A DNA stretch of 64,000 nucleotides from Xanthobacteraceae bacterium (GTDB lineage: Bacteria > Pseudomonadota > Alphaproteobacteria > Rhizobiales > Xanthobacteraceae), in the NCBI GenBank assembly GCA_030041005.1, contig JASHOR010000041.1, positions 153,187 through 217,186 of the forward strand, given 5' to 3'. This document shows, piece after piece, positions 35,640 through 46,725 of this stretch (positions are counted from its first letter, which is position 1; each line of letters opens with the position of its first letter). The notes under the pieces were generated by a model that had not been told where the DNA came from, searched no databases, and saw only the letters and a program-made list of their open reading frames with translations. Made by a program: the position numbers and the translations under genes.

Positions 35640-36401
35640 ATGAAATTTTCTTGGGGCCGCCGCGTCCGGTTAAGAACCGTAGCGGCCTCAATAGCGGCAC
35701 TTCTGTTCTCGGTGACGCCGCTCGCCGCTCAGGATATCAACATCAATCTCGGCCAGAACGCCGGCGGCGGTCTCAATGAGCGCATCATTCAATTGATCGC
35801 GCTCTTGACGGTGCTCTCGCTGGCGCCGTCCATCCTGGTCATGATGACGTCGTTCACGCGCATTGTCGTGGTGCTGTCGCTTCTGCGCACCGCGCTCGGG
35901 ACAGCCACCGCGCCGCCGAATTCGGTCGTGATCTCGCTCGCGCTGTTTCTCACCGCGTTCGTCATGGGACCGGTGCTGACGAAAGCGTACGATGTCGGCG
36001 TGCAGCCGCTGATCGCCAACCAAATCACCGTCAATCAGGCCTTCGAACGCGCCAGCGGGCCCTTGCGCGCCTTCATGGAAAAGAACGTTCGCCAGGAGGA
36101 TTTGAAGCTGTTCGTCAACCTCTCGGGCGAGCCGCCGCCAGACAAGCCGCAGGATTTGTCCATGCGAATTCTCGTTCCGGCGTTCATGATTTCCGAACTC
36201 AAGCGCGCCTTCGAGATCGGCTTCCTGCTGTTCCTGCCATTCCTCATCATCGATCTCGTCGTCGCCTCGGTGCTGATGTCGATGGGCATGATGATGCTGC
36301 CGCCCGTGGTGGTGTCGCTGCCGTTCAAGCTGATATTCTTCGTGCTGGTGGACGGCTGGACCCTGGTCGCCGGTTCGCTCATCCAAAGCTATGGGTCGTG
36401 A
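35640..36401 (+). CDS. fliP: Flagellar export gate protein FliP
   Basis: 253 residues with a cleavable signal peptide (to about residue 30) and four membrane helices. The family block ILVPAFMISELKRAFEIGF and MTSFTRIVVVLSLLRTALGT are unmistakable. It forms the pentameric core of the export gate with FliQ and FliR. Second gene after fliO. Confidence 0.97.
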   Translation: MKFSWGRRVRLRTVAASIAALLFSVTPLAAQDININLGQNAGGGLNERIIQLIALLTVLSLAPSILVMMTSFTRIVVVLSLLRTALGTATAPPNSVVISLALFLTAFVMGPVLTKAYDVGVQPLIANQITVNQAFERASGPLRAFMEKNVRQEDLKLFVNLSGEPPPDKPQDLSMRILVPAFMISELKRAFEIGFLLFLPFLIIDLVVASVLMSMGMMMLPPVVVSLPFKLIFFVLVDGWTLVAGSLIQSYGS

Positions 36402-36406
36402 TCACC

Positions 36407-36427
36407 GAATCGGAAGTTCACGATTCG
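36407..36427. terminator. Inverted repeat after fliP
   Basis: CGAATCG and CGATTCG pair across a seven-base loop, six bases after the fliP stop and before the convergent MetE-like gene. No U-run, so it is a weak terminator candidate. Confidence 0.3.
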
Positions 36428-36476
36428 ATCGTCGGAAGATGATCCCGCACCCTCAGGGCTCGATTTTCGGCTTCCG

Positions 36477-37652
36477 TCATCCCCAGACCTGCCGCGCCGT
36501 TTCGACCACGCGCTCGAGTTTGCGCTTCTGATCGTCGGCGCTGAGCAGATTGCCGACCACATCAGACGCGAAGCCGCATTGCGGCGAGATGGCGAGCTGG
36601 TCGAGAGGGATATATCTGCTGGCTTCCCCGATCCGCCGCTTGAGCGTATCGAGCGTTTCCAGTTCCGGCACCTTGGTGCTGACCAGGCCGAGCACGACCA
36701 CCCTGCCCTTCGGCACGTAGCGAAGCGGCGCGAACGAGCCGGCGCGCTCGGTGTCGTATTCGAGCAAAAAGCGCTGGTGAGGCAGTTCGTTGAACAGGCG
36801 CTCGGCGATCGCGTCGTAGGCGCCTTCACGGTGCCACATGCTGCGCTGGTTGCCGCGACACAGATGAATGCCGAAAGTCACGCCGGGAAAATCAGCGATG
36901 ACGGCCGCCTCGGCTTCAAGCGAACGCACAAAGTTCTGCTCCGGGTCCTCGCCGCGATCTCGCATCTGAGCGAGCGATGGCGGGTCAACGTAGGCGGTAA
37001 ATCCTGGTGCATCGATTTGCACGTAGCGGCAGCCGGCGTCGACCAGGCTTGCGACGATCTGCCGCTCGATGGCGACCACATCGCAGAGAAAATCGCCCAT
37101 GTCGCGATAGACTGCCGTCGAGCTTTCGTAGGCGAAACGCTGGGAGATTCGATCGGGGCCGATGAGAGACACCTTCGCCGGCGTGGCGGCGACGCCGGCG
37201 ACGAAGCGATATTCCTCGACCGGCAGATTATGCACCAAACTGAGCCGCGACTTGGCCGGGCGGCGGTGGGAGACCGCGGTGCCGGAATCATGCATTTGCC
37301 GGATGTCCCAGCGCCGGCCGGGCGCTGCGCCTTCGACCCGCCGCTCGTAGGCCTGGAGCGTCGAGCGATTGGCGTCATAGCCTTCGACGGACGCTCCGAA
37401 ACTGTCCTGAAAGTTCAGCCGGCGCATCTCGCCGTCAGTCACGACGTCGAGGCCCACGCTCTCCTGCAGCCGTACTGCCTCGCGCACCGCGTCGTCCTCG
37501 ATTTCACGCAGCGCCTCCGCCGTGACCGCGCCGTCGTCGAAACGGATACGCGCCTCCTTGACTCCGGACGGCCGCAACAGACTGCCGACAACGTCGGTGC
37601 GTATTTCGGTCAGATCGAGTTCGTTCGCTGCGCCAGTTTCCGGAACAGTCAT
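36477..37652 (-). CDS. Cobalamin-independent methionine synthase-family protein (MetE C-domain type)
   Basis: 391 residues corresponding to the catalytic C-terminal half of MetE only. The zinc-site pieces are visible: FGIHLCRGNQRS (His and Cys), an acidic residue in LLEYDTERAG and ISPQCGFAS (Cys). The start block VVGSLLRPSGVKEAR is typical of YxjG/YxjH-like and epoxyalkane-CoM-transferase-like proteins. It probably transfers a methyl or alkyl group to a thiol; without the N-domain it is not classical MetE. Convergent with fliP. Confidence 0.88.
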   Translation of the reverse strand: MTVPETGAANELDLTEIRTDVVGSLLRPSGVKEARIRFDDGAVTAEALREIEDDAVREAVRLQESVGLDVVTDGEMRRLNFQDSFGASVEGYDANRSTLQAYERRVEGAAPGRRWDIRQMHDSGTAVSHRRPAKSRLSLVHNLPVEEYRFVAGVAATPAKVSLIGPDRISQRFAYESSTAVYRDMGDFLCDVVAIERQIVASLVDAGCRYVQIDAPGFTAYVDPPSLAQMRDRGEDPEQNFVRSLEAEAAVIADFPGVTFGIHLCRGNQRSMWHREGAYDAIAERLFNELPHQRFLLEYDTERAGSFAPLRYVPKGRVVVLGLVSTKVPELETLDTLKRRIGEASRYIPLDQLAISPQCGFASDVVGNLLSADDQKRKLERVVETARQVWG

Positions 37653-37756
37653 GCAGTTTCACCGCTTCGCATCCGATCCGGCGAAGTGTGCATGATTGGA
37701 GAAACTGCGGCAAGCCAAGCTGCGGCAGGAATGATGCGGACTTCTGAACCGCCACA

Positions 37757-37832
37757 CGAGTGTCCCGATTCCAACATTCGCATCTCGTTTCGGCACGCCC
37801 TCGTGCGAATGTTGGAATCAAGAGACCACTGA
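37757..37832. repeat. Palindromic element, CCAACATTCG subtype
   Basis: GATTCCAACATTCGCA (37767-37782) pairs perfectly with 37804-37819 across a 21-base loop; outer ends are AGTGTCCC and a degenerate ACCACT. Just upstream (37737-37763) lies an inverted half of the CAGAAGTCCG subtype found complete at 45551. Confidence 0.75.
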
Positions 37833-37872
37833 CAAGTATAAGTGCTCAAGTATAAGTGCTAATGGGAGCTTT

Positions 37873-37922
37873 GGATTTGACATTCTCGATCGAGTGGCTT
37901 GGGGTTGGCGAATGTCAAATCC
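37873..37922. repeat. Palindrome GGATTTGACATTC
   Basis: 13-base perfect arms (37873-37885 and 37910-37922) around a 24-base loop containing GTGGCTTGGGG. The same palindrome occurs at 40626-40751, where another element has inserted into it. It differs in sequence from the CTAGTG-ended family. Confidence 0.75.
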
Positions 37923-38092
37923 GCGCCACGAGGTGAATCGTCGGTATATGAGCGCAACACGAGACGAAACATCGAGGAAAGGCTCCGCTTACCGATGACG
38001 CCCGACCTTCCCGCCGGTATAGTCCGTGTGCCGATGAGCGGCTGCGCTTTGCGGCAGTGTTGATGCGCTGATATGTTCAGGGAGGTTTGGCG

Positions 38093-38708
38093 ATGCTGAT
38101 GCTCTATTACTCCCCGGGCGCCTGCTCGATGGCGGCGCATATCGTGCTTGAGGAAAGCGGCGAGAAGTACGAGGCCAAGAAAGTCGACCTCGTCGCCGGG
38201 GAGCAGCGCACTGAAGCCTATCTGAAAATCCATCCGTTGGGACGCGTGCCGGCGCTGCAGCTCGACGGCGGCGAAGCGCTGACCGAGAACACCGCCATCC
38301 TGCCCTATCTCGGCAAGCGTTGCGGTCTCTGGCCCAAGGATACGCTTGAAGAGGCGAAAGCCCTGTCGCTGGTCGGGTTCTTCGCCTCGAGCGTTCACCC
38401 GGCATTTGCCCATACCCGACGGCCGGAGCGCTACACGGCAGACAGCGCGGCCTTTCCGGGCATCAAGGACGCCGGCATCAAGACCTTTCGCGGCTATATG
38501 CAGCAGATCGACGATATGCTGGCCGGCCGCGAATGGTTCGGCAACCGTTACTCGGTGCTCGATCCTTATGGCTTTGTCTTCTACACCTGGGGGGTTGCGC
38601 GGCGAACTGCAGATGGGCGAATTCAAGAACTACAGCGCACACAAGGACCGTATGCTCAAGCGTGCGGCGGTGCAGCGTGTGGCCGCGGACGAGAAGATCA
38701 AGGTTTAG
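38093..38708 (+). pseudogene. Glutathione S-transferase, frameshifted in a G6 run
   Basis: Starts at ATG 38093 with GGAGG seven bases upstream: MLMLYYSPGACSMAAHIVLE is the beta-class GST N-terminus. The frame is good to FVFYTWG (about residue 167), then a run of six G (38589-38594) shifts it. In the +1 frame the expected end follows: LRGELQMGEFKNYSAHKDRM and AVQRVAADEKIKV, stopping at 38708. Deleting one G restores a full-length protein of about 204 residues. Either a recent mutation or a homopolymer sequencing error. Confidence 0.88.
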
Positions 38709-38856
38709 GAGGCGTCGTTGCGAGGAGCGAAGCGACGAATCAACCCGGACATCACGACAAACCGGATTGCGTCGTGGAGCCTGTCATCAGACTGCGGGAC
38801 ATCGCGCGGGTTCAGGTTTGCAATGACGCGAGGAAATGGACACGAGGAGAAAGTTC
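38709..38856. repeat. Dispersed GC-rich repeat remnant
   Basis: GTCGTTGCGAGGAGCGAAGCGACGAA (38715-38740) is a sequence I recognise as a common interspersed repeat in Bradyrhizobium-like genomes. The usual second arm is only partly present near 38770-38780. Confidence 0.4.
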
Positions 38857-39264
38857 ATGGTTAGCGTCACTTGGGACCATATTCATCTGCGCACCACCAA
38901 TCCGGAGGCGATGGCGCAGTGGTTTGAAACCATGCTCGGCGCCGAGGTGATCCGCTCGGTACAGCAGGGCCAACCGCGCATCGATCTGAAACTCGGCGGC
39001 GCCAAAATCTTCATCGCGCCGGTGAAGGACGGCGACGGCACCAACGCCGCGCCGGCCATTCCCTACCGCGGTCTCGATCACTTCGGGCTTTGCGTGAGCG
39101 GCATCGATGCCATCGCCGCCGATCTGAAGGCGAAGGGCGTCGCGTTTACCCGCGAGCCGACCACGGTGCGCCCGGGCGTGCGCGTCTGCTTCATCAGCGC
39201 GCCCGAAGGCGTGTCGATCGAACTGCTCGACCGCGATCCCAAATATACGAGGCCGGCGACTTAG
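38857..39264 (+). CDS. VOC (glyoxalase/dioxygenase) superfamily protein
   Basis: 135 residues from ATG 38857 (GAGGAG upstream). Paired beta-alpha-beta-beta-beta modules: N-terminal TWDHIHLRTTNPEAMAQWFE and C-terminal GLDHFGLCVSGIDAIAADL...GVSIELLDRD. The metal-type residues His (in DHIHL), His (in LDHFGL) and Glu (in VSIELLD) are in place. The substrate cannot be inferred; glyoxalase or lactoyl-type chemistry is common. Confidence 0.88.
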   Translation: MVSVTWDHIHLRTTNPEAMAQWFETMLGAEVIRSVQQGQPRIDLKLGGAKIFIAPVKDGDGTNAAPAIPYRGLDHFGLCVSGIDAIAADLKAKGVAFTREPTTVRPGVRVCFISAPEGVSIELLDRDPKYTRPAT

Positions 39265-39280
39265 ATCGTGGGTCGAAGCG

Positions 39281-40519
39281 CTATCGCGGGCGTGGCAAAT
39301 CCGATCGATCCCCAGCACTCCGCACCGCGGCTCTCAGGGTCGTTGCCGCGTACGCGACCGCCAGCACGGCGACGAGACAGGACCAGAGCGCGGCGTAGCC
39401 GCCGGCGAGGTCGTGCACGAGGCCAAGCAGCGGCGGCGCGGCGATGATGCCGAGCTGATTGAGCGCCATCGCAGTGCCGAGGGTAAGCCCGACCTTATCG
39501 GCGGGCGCCACTTCGGCGACGTAGGCGACCCACGGTCCGTACCAGCCGAGCCCGAAGAAGCCAAGCCAAGCGGCGAGCAGCGCCAGCGCCGGCTCCGGCG
39601 TCCACGGCGGAACGACGATGAGAACCACGATGCCGGCGGCCACCGCGATCATCGACAGCGACAGCAGGCGGAAGCGCGCGGCTGGCGCGCGGTCGCTCCA
39701 GGCCGCGAGCGCGACGCGGCCGACGGTGCCGGCGGCCTGCGCCAGCGACAGAAATAAGGCGCCGCGCGTGAGCGCGATGTGCGCGTAATCGCGCAAATAC
39801 AGCATCAACCAGGTGAGAATGCCATATTGCGCGCTCACCAGCGCCAGCCCGGCCACCATGGCGTTGCGCATCCATGATTCGCGCAGCAGGGAGGCGACGA
39901 CGGGCCAGCTCAGACTGGGCCGCCGGGAGGCGACGGCAGCCTCGCCTGCCGGCGGACGATAGATCAGCGCGAAGGCAAGCCCGCCACCGAGCGCCGCGGC
40001 GGCGCCGACGACGAACGCGGCGCGCCAGCTCCAGGCCGCGGCCATTGCCGGCAGAATCGCCGCCGCGACCGCCCCGCCAAGCGGCAACCCGGCCTGGCGA
40101 ACGCCCATGGCAAGCCCGAGGCGGTCGCCGCGAAACCAGGCGGAGACCGATTTGCTGCCGCCGGGCTGGGTCGCGCTGTAACCGAGGCCGGCGACAACGA
40201 GCCAGCCCAGCAGCACGGCGTAGCTGCTGCTCGCCGCCGCCAACACCAGGCCGGCGAAGAGAATGGCGGCGCCGATACCGATGATCAGCCGTTCGCTCTT
40301 GCGGTCGAGCAGGTCGCCGACAAACAGCAGCGAAAAGAGCGGCGCGGCGTAGCTTGCGGTGATGAGCAGCCCGGTCTCGGCGGCGGAGAGTTTGAAGTCA
40401 CGTTGCAGGAAGCCGGCGAGCGCGGCGAGTCCAAGAAGCGCGAACGAGGCAGTCGCCTGCGCTGATGTCGCCGCCGCGAGCACCAGCCAGCGGTATGCTT
40501 TTGCTTCAACCCGGTCCAT
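39281..40519 (-). CDS. MFS transporter
   Basis: 412 residues from ATG 40519 with about twelve hydrophobic helices. The loop 2-3 motif reads GDLLDRKSERLIIG (variant of G-x-L-a-D-r-x-G-r-r). Ala/Leu-rich, similar to the CynX/NimT or YbfB-like branch of alphaproteobacterial carriers. The gene is flanked by palindromic repeats at its 5' side. Substrate unknown. Confidence 0.9.
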   Translation of the reverse strand: MDRVEAKAYRWLVLAAATSAQATASFALLGLAALAGFLQRDFKLSAAETGLLITASYAAPLFSLLFVGDLLDRKSERLIIGIGAAILFAGLVLAAASSSYAVLLGWLVVAGLGYSATQPGGSKSVSAWFRGDRLGLAMGVRQAGLPLGGAVAAAILPAMAAAWSWRAAFVVGAAAALGGGLAFALIYRPPAGEAAVASRRPSLSWPVVASLLRESWMRNAMVAGLALVSAQYGILTWLMLYLRDYAHIALTRGALFLSLAQAAGTVGRVALAAWSDRAPAARFRLLSLSMIAVAAGIVVLIVVPPWTPEPALALLAAWLGFFGLGWYGPWVAYVAEVAPADKVGLTLGTAMALNQLGIIAAPPLLGLVHDLAGGYAALWSCLVAVLAVAYAATTLRAAVRSAGDRSDLPRPR

Positions 40520-40529
40520 CACGGCTAGT

Positions 40530-40600
40530 AGTCCGACTCCAACATTCGCATGTCGTTTCGGCACCCCAATGTGCGAATGTTGGAATCAAAGAAATACTGG
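40530..40600. repeat. Palindromic element, CCAACATTCG subtype
   Basis: GACTCCAACATTCGCA (40535-40550) pairs with TGCGAATGTTGGAATC (40572-40587) with one mismatch. Same subtype as the copy at 37757; located just upstream of the MFS gene. Confidence 0.7.
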
Positions 40601-40625
40601 CAAATATACGTGCCAGTGGAGCTTT

Positions 40626-40751
40626 GGATTTGACACTCGCTTCACCAGCTAGTGTCCCGATTCCGAAGTTCGCATCATTATGCGGCACCCTCGTTTGCGA
40701 ACTTCGGAATCGAAGGACCCTAGTGGCTTGGGGATAGCGAATGTCAAATCC
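40626..40751. repeat. Palindrome GGATTTGACA interrupted by a second element
   Basis: Outer arms GGATTTGACACTC (40626-40638) and GAATGTCAAATCC (40739-40751) match the intact palindrome at 37873-37922. The inside holds a complete CTAGTG-family element. Confidence 0.8.
40649..40723. repeat. CTAGTG-family palindromic element, CGAAGTTCG subtype (nested)
   Basis: 75 bases flanked by CTAG on both sides (40649-40652 and 40720-40723). GATTCCGAAGTTCGCA (40659-40674) pairs perfectly with 40696-40711. Comparison with the uninterrupted palindrome at 37873 shows an insertion point beside GTGGCTTGGGG. Confidence 0.85.
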
Positions 40752-40904
40752 GCTCCACTATAGCGGCAAATGCTTCGGTATGAATCAGATCAAGCGATGC
40801 AGTTGGCGGCTCTTTCCGTCGAAGTGGAATCAACCGAGCGGCGGAAAATGCCTTCGATCTCGGCCTTGGTTTTATCCGACCAGATCCGCTCTATCGGAGC
40901 CGCT

Positions 40905-43079
<2,175 letters not shown>

Positions 43080-43530
43080 CTCGATCTCCACTTACGCCTG
43101 TCGCTCGCACTGCGCCTTGAGCGCGGCGGTGTCTCTGCCGAAGGGCGGTGACCGGCCGTAGCCTTCCGCCCCATAGGTACTCTTCACACTCCGATGGGGC
43201 CAAACCCGCCCCTACCCGCGGGCCCGATACCCTTTGGCTGACTCCCATCCCGCGAGGCCAGGCCGTCCGCGGTTATGGAACTCACCCAATTCGTCGTCCC
43301 ACTGGAATTCACCCCATTGGAACTCATCCCGGTCCCTTGGCCTTTGCCCGACCACGGCCGGGGCCGGCCGAAATACATCCCCCTACCCTATGACGAGAGA
43401 ATCGAGGAGTACGTTTTCGCAGGCCTCCGTTAAGTCTCGGCTAACCGTAAAGACCGCCCCGAGGGGCGATTCTCGCCCGGCCCACCGGTCGCGGCCTGCC
43501 CACACACTACAAGCACCTGCCTGCCAGCGC
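43080..43530. other. Stretch between dnaG and rpoD
   Basis: 451 bases with no convincing gene. It contains a loose direct repeat built on TGGAACTCACCC / TGGAATTCACCCC / TGGAACTCATCCC (about 43276-43335) and a small GC hairpin (ACCGCCCC...GGGGCGAT, near 43452). It presumably carries the rpoD promoter. Confidence 0.45.
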
Positions 43531-45519
43531 CTATAGGGATCGCGGAGTACGGCCCGAGGAAGCGCCAAAGCCTTCGACAAGCGCTTCGGTTCCCTCAAGC
43601 GACGACAGCCTCGCCTTCACGTCGCACAACCGGGCGTAATTCGCCTCGCTATTGTCCCGGCCGAGTGCCAATTCCGCGTCCTTAAGTTCCCTAGTTAGGG
43701 AATGCCATTGGGTATGCAAGGCGACAAGCTGTTTCCAGGTCAGCAAAACATCGGCGCGAGCCGCCTGCGGACGCGCGCCCCACACCGAGGACGTGGTAAT
43801 GGCGCGCTCGATACGGCCCAGCACAGTGGCAAAACCGCGGCGGGTCAGTTCGGCGACAAGTTCCGCCTGCTCGCCGGCGCTGCCATCCGTGGAACTTGGA
43901 CCGAAATTTTCCGCCGCATGAGCAAAGGCGTCGATCAGCGCGCTCTTGAGCTTTTGACTGTCAGCGTGGCGGAACTCTGCCGCCGCCAGTTGCTCCAGAT
44001 GGTCGTGCAGAAGCCAGGGGTGATTGAGCGCGGCCTGCAGCATCAGCGCTTCGCGGCGGGGAATCGCCGTGCGGTGGCCGTGATGGAGCGGGCTGGCCGC
44101 GAGTTCGAGACTTGCCGCCAGATAAGGTTGAGTCTGCCCCCGATCGCCGAAATGGTCGCGATCGGGGCCTCTGCCGGATGATTGCCAATGAAGTGCCGCG
44201 CCGCGACCGCCTTTGGTTGTGAAATTGCGCCAGCGCCCCGAGCGCTCCGCTGGCGCGAACAGAAGCCGGAGCCGGTCGGCAAAATCCTGCCGATAATAGC
44301 GCCGCACGGCCTCGTCGGCGATCGTTGCGGTTATCCCGGCGAGTCTTGATTCCAGGGCGGCCCGGCGCTCGGGTGTGTCGAACGGGCCGGACTCGCTCTC
44401 GCGCGTCCATAAGACTTGGGCCAGCGGGCGGGCGCTGGCGAGGACGTCGGTAACGGCGTCGCGACCGCCGGAGTGCACAAGATCGTCCGGGTCTTGGCCA
44501 TCGGGCAGTGCAGCGAATTTCAAGCTCTTGCCGGGCGCCAGCAGCGGCAGTGCCAAGTCGGCCGCGCGATACGCGGCGCGCCGTCCGGCCTCGTCGCCGT
44601 CGAAGCACAACACCGGCTCGTCGGCCATGCGCCACATCAAGGCGAGCTGATCGGTAGTCAGCGCGGTGCCGAGCGGCGCCACGGTCGCCTCGTAACCGGC
44701 AGTCACCATGGCGATCGCATCGACATAGCCTTCGACCGCAATTACCGGCGCGCCCGCGTGGGCGGCCTGCCTCGCGGCGGCAATGTTGTAAAGCGTCGCC
44801 CCTTTGTGAAAGAGCGGCGTTTCCGGCGAATTGAGGTATTTGGCGGAAACGCCCTTGTCGAGCGCGCGGCCACCGAAGGCGATGATTCGCCCGCGCCAGT
44901 CGGCGATCGGAAACATGATGCGGTCGCGAAAGCGATCGTAGGGAACCGCGATGTCCTCGCCGGCAACGAGCAGCCCCGCTTCGATCATGTCCTCAACCGG
45001 GATTTTTGCCCCGCCGAGATGCTCTTTCAGCGCGTATTGCTCGGCCGGCGCGTAGCCGAGGCGGAATTTGAGCTGCGTCGCCGGCGCGATGCCGCGATCG
45101 GCGAGATAGCCGCGACCGCGCGCACCGGCGCGTGACGCGAGAGTCGTTTCGAAGAATCTCGCCGCCAGCTCGACGATGTCGTGCAGGGTCTTGCGGCGTT
45201 CTTCGCGCGCCTCCGCCTCGGGCGATGGCGCTGGCACCGCAATGCCGGCCATCTGCGCCAGGCGTTCGACCGCTTCCGGGAAGCTTACTCCCTCGGTCTC
45301 CATCACGAAGTCGAAGATGCTGCCGTGCTTGCCGGAGGAGAAGTCGTGGTAGAAGCCCTTCTCGTTGTTCACCGTGAACGAGGGTGTCTTCTCCTTGTTG
45401 AAGGGCGACAGACCCTTCCACTCGCGCCCGGCTTTGCGCAATTTCACACGCCGGCCGACGACGTCCGAAACCGGAAGCCGCGCGCGCAGTTCGTCGAGAA
45501 ATTGCGGCGGAAATCGCAT
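43531..45519 (-). CDS. dnaG: DNA primase DnaG (zinc-finger cysteines replaced)
   Basis: 662 residues. The N-terminal CHC2-type region keeps the scaffold (GLSPFNKEKTPSFTVNNEKG, FYHDFSSGKHGSIFDFVM), but the four zinc ligands of the textbook motif (C-P-F-H ... C-x2-C) are S, N, D/S and G/K, so no zinc is expected. The TOPRIM core is intact: VIAVEGYVDAIAM and LCFDGDEAGRRAA. The C-terminal part for DnaB interaction is diverged. It makes RNA primers at the fork. It precedes rpoD. Confidence 0.96.
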   Translation of the reverse strand: MRFPPQFLDELRARLPVSDVVGRRVKLRKAGREWKGLSPFNKEKTPSFTVNNEKGFYHDFSSGKHGSIFDFVMETEGVSFPEAVERLAQMAGIAVPAPSPEAEAREERRKTLHDIVELAARFFETTLASRAGARGRGYLADRGIAPATQLKFRLGYAPAEQYALKEHLGGAKIPVEDMIEAGLLVAGEDIAVPYDRFRDRIMFPIADWRGRIIAFGGRALDKGVSAKYLNSPETPLFHKGATLYNIAAARQAAHAGAPVIAVEGYVDAIAMVTAGYEATVAPLGTALTTDQLALMWRMADEPVLCFDGDEAGRRAAYRAADLALPLLAPGKSLKFAALPDGQDPDDLVHSGGRDAVTDVLASARPLAQVLWTRESESGPFDTPERRAALESRLAGITATIADEAVRRYYRQDFADRLRLLFAPAERSGRWRNFTTKGGRGAALHWQSSGRGPDRDHFGDRGQTQPYLAASLELAASPLHHGHRTAIPRREALMLQAALNHPWLLHDHLEQLAAAEFRHADSQKLKSALIDAFAHAAENFGPSSTDGSAGEQAELVAELTRRGFATVLGRIERAITTSSVWGARPQAARADVLLTWKQLVALHTQWHSLTRELKDAELALGRDNSEANYARLCDVKARLSSLEGTEALVEGFGASSGRTPRSL

Positions 45520-45550
45520 GGTGATTCGGCAGGGTTAGCGCGGTCAGAGC

Positions 45551-45628
45551 CTAGTGTGGCGGTTCAGAAGTCCGCATTATTTCTGCCGCGACCTCGTCAT
45601 GCGGAGTTCTGAACCAAAGCCACACTAG
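45551..45628. repeat. CTAGTG-family palindromic element, CAGAAGTCCG subtype
   Basis: 78 bases. Perfect 10-base ends CTAGTGTGGC/GCCACACTAG; inner arms GGTTCAGAAGTCCGCA (45561-45576) and 45600-45615 pair at 15 of 16 positions. Confidence 0.85.
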
Positions 45629-45640
45629 ATCAATAAGTTG

Positions 45641-45715
45641 CTAGTGTCCTTCGATTCCGAAGTTCGCATCATTATGCGGCACCCTCGTTTGCGAACTTCG
45701 GAATCGGGACACTAG
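45641..45715. repeat. CTAGTG-family palindromic element, CGAAGTTCG subtype
   Basis: 75 bases with CTAGTGTCC/GGGACACTAG ends; GATTCCGAAGTTCGCA (45653-45668) pairs perfectly with 45690-45705. Twelve bases separate it from the preceding element. Confidence 0.85.
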
Positions 45716-45824
45716 ATATATGGCGGCCCGCCAGTGCGCTCGCGGCGCCCGGCTTTGTCCCGGTTATCCACAGGGCTACGCTTCAGGCATGGATAGCGGA
45801 GGATTCGCGACGTCGCACACCCGA

Positions 45825-46725
45825 TCACGTCAGCACGCGCTCGTCACGCGCGCCGAGGCCTTTGGCGAGCGCGCGATGCAGGCGGGCGATGTCGGCTGTT
45901 TGGCCGGTCAAGCAGCGGAATGCAGCGGCGGCCTGGTGGACGCACATGCCGCTGCCGTTGAGCGTGCGCGCCCTTGGCCGCGGCGGCTTTGAGGAATGCG
46001 GTTTCGGCGAGAGTGTAGATGACGTCGGCCGCCCAGTGGGTCGGCCTGATCGCGGTGGGCGGGACCGGATTGCCAGGAAATCCGTTCATGCCGGTTTGCG
46101 TTGCGTTGACGATGCCATGGGCGGCCGCGATGTCGCGTTCCAAATCATCGGCGAGACGGCAGCGGGCTGCGCCGTAAAGCTTTGCAACGTCGGCCGCCAG
46201 AGCGTTGGCGCGCGCAAGGTCGAGGTCGTGGAGCACCAGCGCGGCGACGTCGAGGTCCATGAGCGCAAAGGCGACGGCACGGCCCGCACCGCCGGCGCCG
46301 ATCAGCACCACGGTCTTGCCGCGTGCGCTGTCTGCTCCCAGCGTCTCGGCAAAGCTGTTGCGCCAGCCATGGCGGTCGAAATTATAGCCGATGGTGCGGC
46401 CGTCGCCCGCGATCGCCACTGTATTGACCGCGCCAACCTGAGCGGCCTCCGGGTCGACCGCATCGAGCAGCGGCAAAATCTCTTGCTTGAACGGATAGGT
46501 GATGTTGGCGCCGGCGAAGCCCGCGGTTTTGATGGCGCCAAGCAGTTCGGATAGCCGCCGCCCTGGCAAGCGGTCGGCGTCCAGCAGATGATAAAAGCCG
46601 TCGATGCCCGCAGCCATAAACGCATCGGCGAACAAGGCCGGCGACAGCGAGCCCTGGATATTCCTGCCGATCAGGCCGACCAATATCCTGCGTTGTGTCA
46701 CGAGGGCAGCGCGGCGCGAACTCAC
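45825..46725 (-). pseudogene. aroE: Shikimate dehydrogenase AroE with a late frameshift
   Basis: About 299 residues if the frame is repaired. N-terminal GLIGRNIQGSLSPALFADAF and NITYPFKQEILPLLDAVDP (catalytic Lys) and the NADP loop VVLIGAGGAGRAVAFAL are intact. The open frame turns to nonsense after AAAAKGA (near 45963-45972, in GCGCGC). In the alternative frame the family ending appears: TLNGSGMCVHQAAAAF, then LTGQTADIARLHRAL, stopping at 45825. It reduces 3-dehydroshikimate in aromatic synthesis, so true loss would be costly; a sequencing error is plausible. It overlaps the yqeY stop by four bases. Confidence 0.88.

Larger units (their letters stand above)
37653..38092. other. Repeat-bearing intergenic stretch before the GST gene
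   Basis: 440 bases without a gene. It holds half of one palindromic element (37737-37763), a palindrome with CCAACATTCG arms (37767-37819) and a second, unrelated palindrome (37873-37922). The rest, from about 37925, is the leader of the GST gene. Confidence 0.6.
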
